Positions 50,247 to 58,418 of a stretch of 64,000 nucleotides of DNA are shown one piece after another; the stretch's first letter is position 1; each line of letters opens with the position of its first letter. The stretch comes from Pseudoneobacillus sp052180215. GTDB lineage: Bacteria > Bacillota > Bacilli > Bacillales > Cytobacillaceae. The DNA is taken from assembly GCF_052180215.1 (NCBI RefSeq), contig NZ_CP197471.1, forward strand, positions 1,646,001-1,710,000, written 5' to 3'. The notes beneath the pieces were generated by a model. It was given only the letters and a program-made list of their open reading frames with translations, searched no databases and was not told the origin of the DNA. The position numbers and the translations under genes were made by a program.

Positions 50247-50356
50247 TTTGTTTCCCTCCTTACTTTAAAGATTAAAATGAAGAAAAAATAGGTGCACTAG
50301 TGTGGAGATTAACTAATGCACCAATAATAATGAATAATTGGGTAGAAAATGAAAGA

Positions 50357-51355
50357 CTATCTCGCTCTCCAAACATAATCGATAGATTTCACTACTCTTT
50401 CTCGGTGAGTGCGTCTTGAATAAGTGGATCTGCTTGAGCTGCTAGTTGTTTTTTCACTATGATTATCCTTAGAACAATTTTCTGCTTCTGCATTTTTTTG
50501 CTCTTCGTTATCTTGTTGGTTATTTTGATTATTTTGCTTTAAGGCACCTTTTGGACCAGAGCTAATACTTTTTATGTGATAAGGATTAATTCTCATTACT
50601 TCCTGGTTATTGATCAATGTGTAGTGACCGCCAGCATTTTCAACTAAAATACCTTCCATTGCTTCTGGGCCGCCACGATTAATGGCAATCCATTTATGGG
50701 CCATACGGCCAAATAAATCATGGAAAGTAGCTGTTTTTTCAAATTCAGGAAGTACCATTTGATTCTGAGTGTTATCCTCGCCATCTTCGTTCTGATTGTT
50801 ATTCTGGTTGTATTCAGAAATACTCTTAACATGATTAACATTAAAGTAAACAACACCATCGTCTTCAGCAAACAGAACAACATAATCATCTACAACATCT
50901 AAAACGAGTCCAGTTTTCTTTTCAGGACCACCTTGGTTGATTTGAATATATTTATCTTTTAAGTGTCTTGCAACGCCTGTAAATGAATCCGCTTGAACAA
51001 ATTCTGGATTTTCAGTTGAAAGTTGTTGTTGTAGGTTTAAAGTGGAATTATTAACGGAGTTTTCACTAATGCTAGCTATATGTCTAATATTATAGTAAAC
51101 AACGGTATTTTGATTATTTTGATTGTTGTTATTGTTTTGTGCGTTATTTTGGTTGTTATTATTGTTGTTGTTGTTGTTGTTTTGTGCATATACGGTTACA
51201 TAATCTTGTTGAACATCTAATAGAACACCCGACTTTGACTCAGGACCTCCCCTATAGATTGTTACTTGTTTTCCTTTCAATGACTGTAAAAATGAATGGT
51301 AGGGATCTGAAGTAGGGTTCTTTTTAATATGATCATCATAAGACTTTTTTGACAT
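50357..51355 (-). CDS. cotB: spore coat protein CotB
   Basis: A 332-residue outer-coat protein homologous to B. subtilis CotB. Three tandem domains each carry a GGPE motif: TIYRGGPESKSGVLL near residue 37, QINQGGPEKKTGLVL near residue 141, and AINRGGPEAMEGILV near residue 226, then HYTLINNQEVMRI. An Asn-rich tract lies in the first domain (residues ~60-85). The C-terminal Ser/Arg tail (TTSSSSRSTYSRR) is much shorter than the Ser-Lys-Arg repeats of B. subtilis CotB, which are phosphorylated by CotH. ATG 51355 has AAGGAGGAG upstream. Confidence 0.93.
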   Translation of the reverse strand: MSKKSYDDHIKKNPTSDPYHSFLQSLKGKQVTIYRGGPESKSGVLLDVQQDYVTVYAQNNNNNNNNNNQNNAQNNNNNQNNQNTVVYYNIRHIASISENSVNNSTLNLQQQLSTENPEFVQADSFTGVARHLKDKYIQINQGGPEKKTGLVLDVVDDYVVLFAEDDGVVYFNVNHVKSISEYNQNNNQNEDGEDNTQNQMVLPEFEKTATFHDLFGRMAHKWIAINRGGPEAMEGILVENAGGHYTLINNQEVMRINPYHIKSISSGPKGALKQNNQNNQQDNEEQKNAEAENCSKDNHSEKTTSSSSRSTYSRRTHRERVVKSIDYVWRAR

Positions 51356-51480
51356 TCCAATACTCCTCCTTGGCATTTATCATAATAGGTAATTTCTACT
51401 CTATATATACGTGTCATGGAGGGGCACGGACCCTATGCAACGGCCTATTTATAAAAAAATCAACTCTAGCCTATTAGATT

Positions 51481-52569
51481 TTAATCTAATTTATAGAGAT
51501 TTTCTTTAATATATTGATTTCTATCTTTTATAAAATTTAGAATAAACTCTGGTTCTTGATCAAATTCATTTAGTTTGTCAAGAAAATATGGATCTTTCAT
51601 AATGTATGGTCTTAATGTTTCATATAGATAGTCAATTTTGGGCTTCATCACTTCTGCTGTAAATTCATTGTCTAAGATTTGATTTAATATATTTTGGTAT
51701 TCCTTCCGATAGGAGGTGATATCTAGTAACCGTGCGGTTAATGTGTTAAAACCTTCAATCCTTACATAATCATATTCCATTATTTTTCCATTTACATCTC
51801 TTCCCCAAGTACCATCATAATCCCATGGTGATACCTCAAATTTACCAGTATCTTGATTTCTAATAAGAGAGTAATTGTGTACAAACCCATCATAGTTTTG
51901 GGTGCAGATGACACCAGCAAGCCATTTTAAATATTGTTGAACATCAATATATTGTTTAATCCTTTCTTCAAAATCAGCTTTTGATAAAGTGTTAATTTGA
52001 AAAATTAGTTCCTGAAGATGTAATAGGTCCTCATCAGTTCCATATTTCATTTCATAACCAAGGTCTAGAGATTCCTTCACATCTTTATCTAGGTCACTTA
52101 AGAGAGAAAAGTTAGCATCACCGTCAATGGCATAAAAAATGGCTCCGAGAGGGTAGTTTCTTTTTTTGAAAAACTCTTCATTGACAGATTCTAGTTGTAA
52201 ATAAACACCTTCAGCTTTCCCATTAATAGTCAAAAAAATATGTTTAGAACTAGGTGATAAGACTCCGATACTTGAAAAAAAATCAAGGGATAATTTATTC
52301 CTCATAAGAGAGATATCTTTGTATTCCGCATTTAAGTGAAATTCTTTTACACCCTGAAAGGTTTTAGGTTTAAAAAAATTGATATAATATGATTTTTTTT
52401 TGAATTTTCGTGTATGTGAACCTCTATATACAATATCAATATCCCATCTTTTATTGTTTGTTTTTAGGTATCCTGGAACGGGATCATCACACCATAAATC
52501 ACTGCGAAGTTCCTTTAAGTCATCTGGATGAATAAAAATGTTATAAGTAGGTAGCTGGTTTTGGTCCAT
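51481..52569 (-). CDS. cotH: spore coat protein kinase CotH
   Basis: A 362-residue protein, exactly the length of B. subtilis CotH. Conserved kinase-like segments: DIVYRGSHTRKFKKKSY near residue 45, LNAEYKDISLMRNKLSLDFF near residue 79, YDGFVHNYSLIRN near residue 228 and SPWDYDGTWGRDVNG near residue 248 (metal-binding Asp residues). CotH is an atypical kinase that phosphorylates Ser residues of CotB and CotG in the mother cell. Divergent from cotG with a shared 203-bp region. AGGAGG precedes the ATG. Confidence 0.96.
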   Translation of the reverse strand: MDQNQLPTYNIFIHPDDLKELRSDLWCDDPVPGYLKTNNKRWDIDIVYRGSHTRKFKKKSYYINFFKPKTFQGVKEFHLNAEYKDISLMRNKLSLDFFSSIGVLSPSSKHIFLTINGKAEGVYLQLESVNEEFFKKRNYPLGAIFYAIDGDANFSLLSDLDKDVKESLDLGYEMKYGTDEDLLHLQELIFQINTLSKADFEERIKQYIDVQQYLKWLAGVICTQNYDGFVHNYSLIRNQDTGKFEVSPWDYDGTWGRDVNGKIMEYDYVRIEGFNTLTARLLDITSYRKEYQNILNQILDNEFTAEVMKPKIDYLYETLRPYIMKDPYFLDKLNEFDQEPEFILNFIKDRNQYIKENLYKLD

Positions 52570-52772
52570 CGCCCATAACCTCCTTTATTTGCTATTAAAT
52601 AGTATGAAATGATGAAAGGTATTGTCACTTTGGATGGATGTCTATTTTTTTGAAATAAGGACGTTTGTCTAAGGCAAATATGGTCTTTTATACGTAATTT
52701 AATATAAAGAGAAAGCAGATAAATTACCTATTTTAATTCTGTCTTTCTATTTAATAATAAGGAGGCTTTATT
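52570..52772. promoter_or_regulatory. divergent cotH/cotG control region
   Basis: A 203-bp gap between the divergent start codons. In B. subtilis these genes use sigma-K and GerE. TATACGTAATTTA near 52690 could be part of a sigma-K -10 for cotG, but the match is too loose to place a promoter. Confidence 0.35.
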
Positions 52773-53525
52773 ATGTTTAACTTTGGAAGAAACGACATTA
52801 GACGCGCCGCTCAACAAGCTACTGATGCAGGATTAGATAATTTTATGCACAATGATCCAAGGGAACAAGGACGTACAGCAAACCGAAGAGGAAATCGTGT
52901 AGGTGGCCAAACAACACGTCGTACAAAAAGAACTACTCGTGTAGGTGGTCGGACAACACGTCGTACAACAAGAAGAACAACCCGTTGTACAAAAAGAACA
53001 ACACGTTGTACAACAAGACGTAATACGCGTACAGGACGCACAACACGCCGCACAACAAGAAGAACAACACGCAGAGGGCGTACAACACGCCGCACAACAA
53101 GAAGAACAACACGCAGAGGGCGTACAACACGCCGCACAACAAGAAGAACAACACGCAGAGGACGCACAACACGCCGTACAACAAGAAGAACAACACGCAG
53201 AGGGCGTACAACACGCCGTACAACAAGAAGAACAACACGCAGAGGGCGTACAACACGCCGTACAACAAGAAGAACAACGCGCAGAGGGCGTACAACACGA
53301 CGTACAACAAGAAGAACAACACGCAGAGGGCGCACAACACGACGTACAACTAGAAGAACAACACGCAGAGGACGTACAACACGTCGCACAACAAGAAGAA
53401 CGACTCGTAGAGGTCATAGAACCTCAAGAAGGTGTAGAAGAAGAGGGGCAACACAACACTTTAATACTAGAAGAAGATATTGGGAAAATGGTAATATGCG
53501 TGAATTAAGATTAAGTAATGAATAA
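52773..53525 (+). CDS. cotG: CotG-like repetitive spore coat protein
   Basis: A 250-residue, extremely basic protein. A short N-terminal head (residues ~1-45, MFNFGRNDIRRAAQQATDAG) precedes a tandem array of a 14-residue unit, GRTTRRTTRRTTRR, for most of residues 50-225, and a short tail. Position (divergent from cotH, beside cotB) and composition identify it as the CotG counterpart, a scaffold for outer-coat assembly and a CotH substrate in B. subtilis. Here the repeats have Thr and Arg in place of the usual Ser, Lys and His. GGAGGC lies before the ATG. Confidence 0.8.
   Translation: MFNFGRNDIRRAAQQATDAGLDNFMHNDPREQGRTANRRGNRVGGQTTRRTKRTTRVGGRTTRRTTRRTTRCTKRTTRCTTRRNTRTGRTTRRTTRRTTRRGRTTRRTTRRTTRRGRTTRRTTRRTTRRGRTTRRTTRRTTRRGRTTRRTTRRTTRRGRTTRRTTRRTTRRGRTTRRTTRRTTRRGRTTRRTTRRTTRRGRTTRRTTRRTTRRGHRTSRRCRRRGATQHFNTRRRYWENGNMRELRLSNE
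53033..53412 (+). repeat. 42-bp tandem repeat array inside cotG
   Basis: About nine units of 42 bp (14 codons), mostly of the form GGACGCACAACACGCCGCAC plus AACAAGAAGAACAACACGCAGA, diverging by single bases (GGACGC/GGGCGT, CGCCGC/CGCCGT/CGACGT). In-frame length changes by slippage or recombination are expected. Confidence 0.9.
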
Positions 53526-53565
53526 TTAAATGATTATTTATAAAATTTTACTAAATTTGTAGGAA

Positions 53566-53608
53566 GAAAAACTATGAATTCATTTAAATGAATTCATAGT
53601 TTTTTTTT
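53566..53608 (+). terminator. Rho-independent terminator of cotG
   Basis: AAAACTATGAATTCATTT / AAATGAATTCATAGTTTT, an 18-bp perfect stem with almost no loop, then Ts. Confidence 0.9.
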
Positions 53609-53694
53609 GCTTCATCCCTTTATAATAAAAATTGCAATTCGGTAAAAATTGGTTTATTCTTTTAATTATTTCGAAAAAAAGATGGTGAGGATGA

Positions 53695-55212
53695 ATGGTT
53701 GGTAAAGAAAGTAATCTTAAATTAGTGGTTGCGGGTTTGTTGTTAGGTATTTTCATGGCTGCAATGGATAATACCATTGTTGCGACCGCAATGGGAACCA
53801 TTGTAGCGGACCTAGGGGGTTTTGATAAATTTGTATGGGTCACATCCGCTTATATGGTTGCCGTAATGGCTGGGATGCCGATTTTTGGTAAGCTATCAGA
53901 CATGTACGGAAGAAAGCGATTTTTTATTTTTGGATTAGCACTGTTCTTAATTGGATCAGCTCTATGTGGAATTGCTCAAACGATTGAACAGCTTAGTGTT
54001 TTTCGTGCCATTCAAGGGATTGGCGGGGGAGCTTTAATGCCCATTGCTTTTACGATTGTTTTTGATGTATTTCCACCGGAAAAACGTGGAAAGATGACAG
54101 GATTACTTGGGGCAGTTTTTGGACTATCAAGTGTATTGGGTCCGCTTCTTGGTGCCTACATTACCGATTTAATTAGTTGGCACTGGGTATTTTATATTAA
54201 TGTTCCAATAGGTATTGTTTCCTTATTCTTGATTGTTAAGTATTATAAGGAATCTCCCCAACATTTACAGCAAAAAATTGATTGGTGGGGGGCAATTACC
54301 CTTGTTGTGGCGGTAGTAAGTCTAATGTTTGGGTTAGAATTAGGCGGGAAAGAGTATGAGTGGAATTCCATTCAAATCATAAGTCTATTTACAATATTTG
54401 GGTTATTTTTTGTTTTCTTTTTTTACATAGAGACGAGAGCGAAAGACCCTATTATTTCCTTTTGGATGTTTAAAAATCGCTTATTTGCAACCTCGCAAAT
54501 ATTAGCATTTTTATACGGAGCTACATTTGTTATTTTAGCTGTATTTATACCCATTTTTGTACAAGCCGTTTATGGTGGTTCCGCAAAAAGTGCTGGGTTT
54601 GTTTTAACACCTATGATGTTAGGTTCTGTAGCAGGAAGTGCAATTGGTGGGATTTTTCAAACCAAAACAACCTATCGTAATTTAATGATCATTTCTGTTA
54701 TTTCTTATTTTATAGGAATGTTCCTTCTTTCTGGAATAGGACCTGAAACCTCCCGATTAATCCTAACGATTTATATGATTATCGTTGGATTTGGAATGGG
54801 CTTTTCATTCTCGTTATTACCATCTGCAACCATTCATAAATTAGATCCACGCTACCGTGGTTCTGCCAATTCAACAAATTCATTTCTTCGATCACTTGGT
54901 ATGACACTTGGTATAACCATATTCGGAACGATACAAAATAAAGTGTTTACTAATGATTTAAAGGAAGCTTTTAAAGGTATGGATAGTGGGGGAATGATGA
55001 GTTTTGGTAATCCGCAGCAAATTTTTGAGCCAGGTCAACGTACGCAAATACCTGGGTTTGTTTTAGATAAAATAGTAGCTGCCATGTCCCATTCTATCAC
55101 CTATACTTTTTTTGTGGCATTATTTCCTATTGTAATTTCAGCTGTTGCTGTATTTTTAATGGGAAATGCACGAGTAGAGATTAACAAAGAAATCACGAAC
55201 GAGCCATCATAA
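53695..55212 (+). CDS. MFS multidrug exporter (DHA2 family)
   Basis: A 505-residue transporter with 14 predicted membrane helices. Motif A GKLSDMYGRKRFF near residue 62, motif D1-like AAMDNTIVATAMGTI near residue 21, and motif C GAVFGLSSVLGPLLGAYI near residue 138 mark an EmrB/QacA-type H+-coupled drug exporter. The substrate range is unknown. GGTGAGG precedes the ATG. No adjacent regulator (TetR/MarR) is present, and it has its own terminator. Confidence 0.9.
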   Translation: MVGKESNLKLVVAGLLLGIFMAAMDNTIVATAMGTIVADLGGFDKFVWVTSAYMVAVMAGMPIFGKLSDMYGRKRFFIFGLALFLIGSALCGIAQTIEQLSVFRAIQGIGGGALMPIAFTIVFDVFPPEKRGKMTGLLGAVFGLSSVLGPLLGAYITDLISWHWVFYINVPIGIVSLFLIVKYYKESPQHLQQKIDWWGAITLVVAVVSLMFGLELGGKEYEWNSIQIISLFTIFGLFFVFFFYIETRAKDPIISFWMFKNRLFATSQILAFLYGATFVILAVFIPIFVQAVYGGSAKSAGFVLTPMMLGSVAGSAIGGIFQTKTTYRNLMIISVISYFIGMFLLSGIGPETSRLILTIYMIIVGFGMGFSFSLLPSATIHKLDPRYRGSANSTNSFLRSLGMTLGITIFGTIQNKVFTNDLKEAFKGMDSGGMMSFGNPQQIFEPGQRTQIPGFVLDKIVAAMSHSITYTFFVALFPIVISAVAVFLMGNARVEINKEITNEPS

Positions 55213-55215
55213 AAG

Positions 55216-55254
55216 TGAAAACACTAGAACGAAATTTGTTCTAGTGTTTTTTTT
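55216..55254 (+). terminator. Rho-independent terminator
   Basis: AAAACACTAGAAC / GTTCTAGTGTTTT stem with a T run. Confidence 0.92.
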
Positions 55255-55369
55255 ATCGAGAGCTCTATTTAAATATTGTATTAATATAATGATTCTAGTA
55301 AAATAGTCCTGTGTTATGGAATTCTTTACCTTAATTAAATTATTTTTCCATACCTTAGGGGGTTACACC

Positions 55370-57088
55370 ATGAGAAAAAGTATTCTGTTTAAAATGCTGT
55401 TGAGTTTTTCGATTATTGTTTTTATGGCTTGTTTGATCATAACTACTGTTAATTATTATTCTTCTACAAAACTAGTAAAAGACACAATTAGTAATCAAGC
55501 AGGATTGATTGCAAAGCAAGCTTTAAAGCTAATAGATATCGAAGAATATAAAACAATTACGATCCAATCGGGAGAAAATCAATATTATCATCAACTTCGA
55601 AGTGAATTAAATCAGTTAAGAGAGACTACAGGTCTAGTTTATTTATATACAATGTCTCGGGAGAAAAAGGGAGATGCATATGAATATTACTATATGGTTG
55701 ATGGTATGCCTGCAGGAGACGAAGATGCATCAGCATTGGGAGACCAGGAAGACGCTAATTCTTATCCAAAGATGATTGCTGCTTTTGATACTGGAAAAAT
55801 TCAAACCGAAATGACCAATACAGAAGATTATGGAGGTTTAGTAACAACCTACATTCCAATAAAAGATACATCAGGAAAAGTGATCGGGATTGTTGGAGCA
55901 GATTATGATGCAAATGGTGTCTATAATGCCTTATCAAAAAATCAAAAGCAGATGTTTATGATTTCAATAGGGGTATTGTTAGTAGCATTAATAATTGTTT
56001 TTGGCTTTTCTAATTATATTATAAGTCCTTTAAAACGATTAACCGTTCAGGTAGAGAAGGTTAGAAAGGGCGATTTATCAATAAATATAAGCAATGAACG
56101 TAAAGATGAAATAGGTATTCTTACGAATGCTTTTCAGCAAATGGTTCAGGATTTAAGAAGTATGATATTGGGGATTAATGAGAGTTCTAGTCATTTAATC
56201 AATAGTTCACATCAATTATTAAGTAATGCCACTGAAGTTCAAGAAGGAAGTAAGCAAGTAGCATCATCTATTATCGAAGTTTCCCAAAATGCCGAAACAC
56301 AATTTCGTAGTTCAGAAGAAAGTGCTTCTGTAATGGTAGAGATGACAAAAGGGATTCAACAAATAGCATCTGCCTCTTCGACCGTAACGGAGGTTTCCGG
56401 TTCCACTTTAGCTGTAGCAGAAAAGGGATTTGAAAAGGTAGAAGATGCAGTAAACCATATGGCTACAATAAATCGTTCTGTTCAGTTATCGGAAGTAGCC
56501 ATGAAGAAATTAGAAACTAGGTCATCAGAGATTTCTAGTATTGTAAACATGATTAGTGATATCTCAGCACAAACGAATCTCCTAGCATTAAATGCAGCAA
56601 TTGAAGCTGCAAGAGCTGGTGAACATGGTAAAGGCTTTGCGGTGGTAGCTAATGAAGTGAAAAAATTGGCAGAGCAATCACAAGTATCTGCAGAAAGCAT
56701 AAACCAATTAATCATAAACATGAGTGAGGAAACAAACCAATCTGTTTCAACATTAAATACAGTTATTACAGATGTACAAAAAGGAATAACTGTCGTTGAA
56801 GAAGCTGGGGAGTCTTTTAGTAAGATTTTACAAGCGATTAAGGAAATTGATATGAAAATCCAAGAAGTTTCAGCGACATCAGAAGAAATGTTTGCTTCGA
56901 CTGAAGAATTCTCTGCTGCTGTCAATGAATCATCTGTAATGGCAGAAAAGTCAGCTCAACAAACAAAAGTTATTGAGAAAGTGGTCTTTGAACAGGACCA
57001 ATTTGTTGGAGAAATTTCAGAACAGATTAAGCGACTCAACGAAATGGCTGATGAATTGAGAAGTCTTGTACAAAAATTTAATTTATAA
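55370..57088 (+). CDS. methyl-accepting chemotaxis protein
   Basis: A 572-residue chemoreceptor: first membrane helix (residues ~8-27), an extracellular sensor of ~150 residues with a single-Cache-like layout (YLYTMSREKKGDAYEYYYMVDG, GIVGADYDANGVY), second helix (~195-215), HAMP domain (~216-270), and a cytoplasmic signalling coiled coil with the hairpin tip AAIEAARAGEHGKGFAVVA near residue 410. The ligand is unknown. ATG 55370 is chosen because AGGGGGT lies 7 nt upstream; the ATG at 55316 has none. Confidence 0.93.
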   Translation: MRKSILFKMLLSFSIIVFMACLIITTVNYYSSTKLVKDTISNQAGLIAKQALKLIDIEEYKTITIQSGENQYYHQLRSELNQLRETTGLVYLYTMSREKKGDAYEYYYMVDGMPAGDEDASALGDQEDANSYPKMIAAFDTGKIQTEMTNTEDYGGLVTTYIPIKDTSGKVIGIVGADYDANGVYNALSKNQKQMFMISIGVLLVALIIVFGFSNYIISPLKRLTVQVEKVRKGDLSINISNERKDEIGILTNAFQQMVQDLRSMILGINESSSHLINSSHQLLSNATEVQEGSKQVASSIIEVSQNAETQFRSSEESASVMVEMTKGIQQIASASSTVTEVSGSTLAVAEKGFEKVEDAVNHMATINRSVQLSEVAMKKLETRSSEISSIVNMISDISAQTNLLALNAAIEAARAGEHGKGFAVVANEVKKLAEQSQVSAESINQLIINMSEETNQSVSTLNTVITDVQKGITVVEEAGESFSKILQAIKEIDMKIQEVSATSEEMFASTEEFSAAVNESSVMAEKSAQQTKVIEKVVFEQDQFVGEISEQIKRLNEMADELRSLVQKFNL

Positions 57089-57095
57089 ACTGCAA

Positions 57096-57184
57096 AAAAC
57101 TACCAACTATGAAAATGCCTCGTAAATGTTTGAGAAAAATAACATTACGAGGCATTTCACTATAATTAATGGTAGTTTTTTTTG
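57096..57184 (+). terminator. nested double-stem terminator
   Basis: Inner stem ATGCCTCGTAAATGTT / AACATTACGAGGCAT and outer stem AAAACTACCA / TGGTAGTTTT close with eight Ts, an unusually long (~85 nt) structure. Confidence 0.8.
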
Positions 57185-57272
57185 TCTCTACTAGATTTTA
57201 CAAATTAGGATAACACAATAATTTGATATACTTAGAGAATAAAATAGTGCAGAAACAGTAGAGGTGAATTAT

Positions 57273-58418
57273 ATGAAGTTTATTCATACAGCGGATTGGC
57301 ACCTAGGTAAGCTTGTTCATGGAGTTTATATGACAGCGGATCAAAGAGAAGCCTTGATTCAGTTTTGTCATGTTATCGAAACAGAAAAACCAGATGCAGT
57401 AGTTATTGCTGGTGATTTATACGATCGTTCTGTTCCTCCAACAGAAGCCGTTGAATTATTGGACGAAATGTTATTTAAGATTAACGTGGAACTTAATACA
57501 CCTATTATTGCAATTGCCGGTAATCATGATAGTGCGGAACGTCTTTCATTTGGCAGTTCGTGGTATAAACATAGTCAATTTTATTTATCTGGGAAACTTT
57601 CGGCAAGTTTTGAACCCGTTAGAGTAAATGGAGTTAATTTTTATTTAATACCTTATGCTGAACCTGGTATTGTTCGCCAGATATTAGAAGATGATTCTAT
57701 TCATTCACATCAGGATGCTATGAAGGCAGTAATAGGAAGGATAGAAAGAAATCTGAATCCTAATGAACCCAATGTATTTGTAGGACATGCCTTTGTATTA
57801 GGAGGTCAAACATCTGACTCTGAACGAATTTTGTCAGTTGGTGGTTCAGGTTGTGTAACGGCAGATTTATTTGACCCATTTTCGTATACGGCACTCGGAC
57901 ACCTTCACAGTCCAGATGCCATACGCCATGATAAAGTGAAATATTCTGGTTCATTATTAAAATATTCGTTTTCCGAAGCGAACCATAAAAAGTCGATTTC
58001 CATTATTGAAATGAATGAAGACGGTAGTTTTCAACAACGCTATCACTCTCTAACTCCTAGACAGGATTTAAGAGAAGTAGAGGGGTACCTAGAAGAATTA
58101 TTAGACCCGCAGTTTTATGAAAAACAGAAAGTAGATGATTATCTAAAGATCACGTTGTTAGATGAAGGAGCTTTATTAGATCCGATTAACAAGCTGCGTC
58201 AGGTTTATCCTAATGTTCTGCACTTGGAGAAAAAAATAAATGTGATTGATTTGAAGAAAAAACAATCTTTTAGTACAAACCGAGATGAAAAAAAGTCAGA
58301 ATTGGAATTGTTTGAGCAATTTTATCAAGAAATGACGACATTAGAGTTTAGTGAAGAAAAACGAGAGGCTATGACACAAGTAATTGAAAAGGTGTTGAAG
58401 GAGGATTCTGGTAGATGA
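57273..58418 (+). CDS. sbcD: nuclease SbcCD subunit D
   Basis: A 381-residue Mre11-type phosphodiesterase. Metal-binding motifs in order: DWHLGK near residue 7, AGDLYDRS near residue 47, GNHDS near residue 84, VGHAF near residue 170 and LGHLHSPD near residue 209. With SbcC it cleaves hairpins and DNA ends. ATG 57273 has AGAGGTGAA upstream; the in-frame GTG 9 nt earlier lies in the site. Its stop overlaps the sbcC start by 4 bp (ATGA). Confidence 0.96.
   Translation: MKFIHTADWHLGKLVHGVYMTADQREALIQFCHVIETEKPDAVVIAGDLYDRSVPPTEAVELLDEMLFKINVELNTPIIAIAGNHDSAERLSFGSSWYKHSQFYLSGKLSASFEPVRVNGVNFYLIPYAEPGIVRQILEDDSIHSHQDAMKAVIGRIERNLNPNEPNVFVGHAFVLGGQTSDSERILSVGGSGCVTADLFDPFSYTALGHLHSPDAIRHDKVKYSGSLLKYSFSEANHKKSISIIEMNEDGSFQQRYHSLTPRQDLREVEGYLEELLDPQFYEKQKVDDYLKITLLDEGALLDPINKLRQVYPNVLHLEKKINVIDLKKKQSFSTNRDEKKSELELFEQFYQEMTTLEFSEEKREAMTQVIEKVLKEDSGR

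Noticed and set aside
53033..53412. Regular repeats resembling a CRISPR array
   Set aside because: The units are adjacent with no unique spacers, are in frame inside a coat gene, and no cas gene is in the window.
52811..53508. Long overlapping frames on both strands across cotG
   Set aside because: They arise from a 42-bp tandem unit (a multiple of three, no stops). Only the + frame at 52773 has a ribosome binding site, a fitting terminator and the cotH-divergent position.
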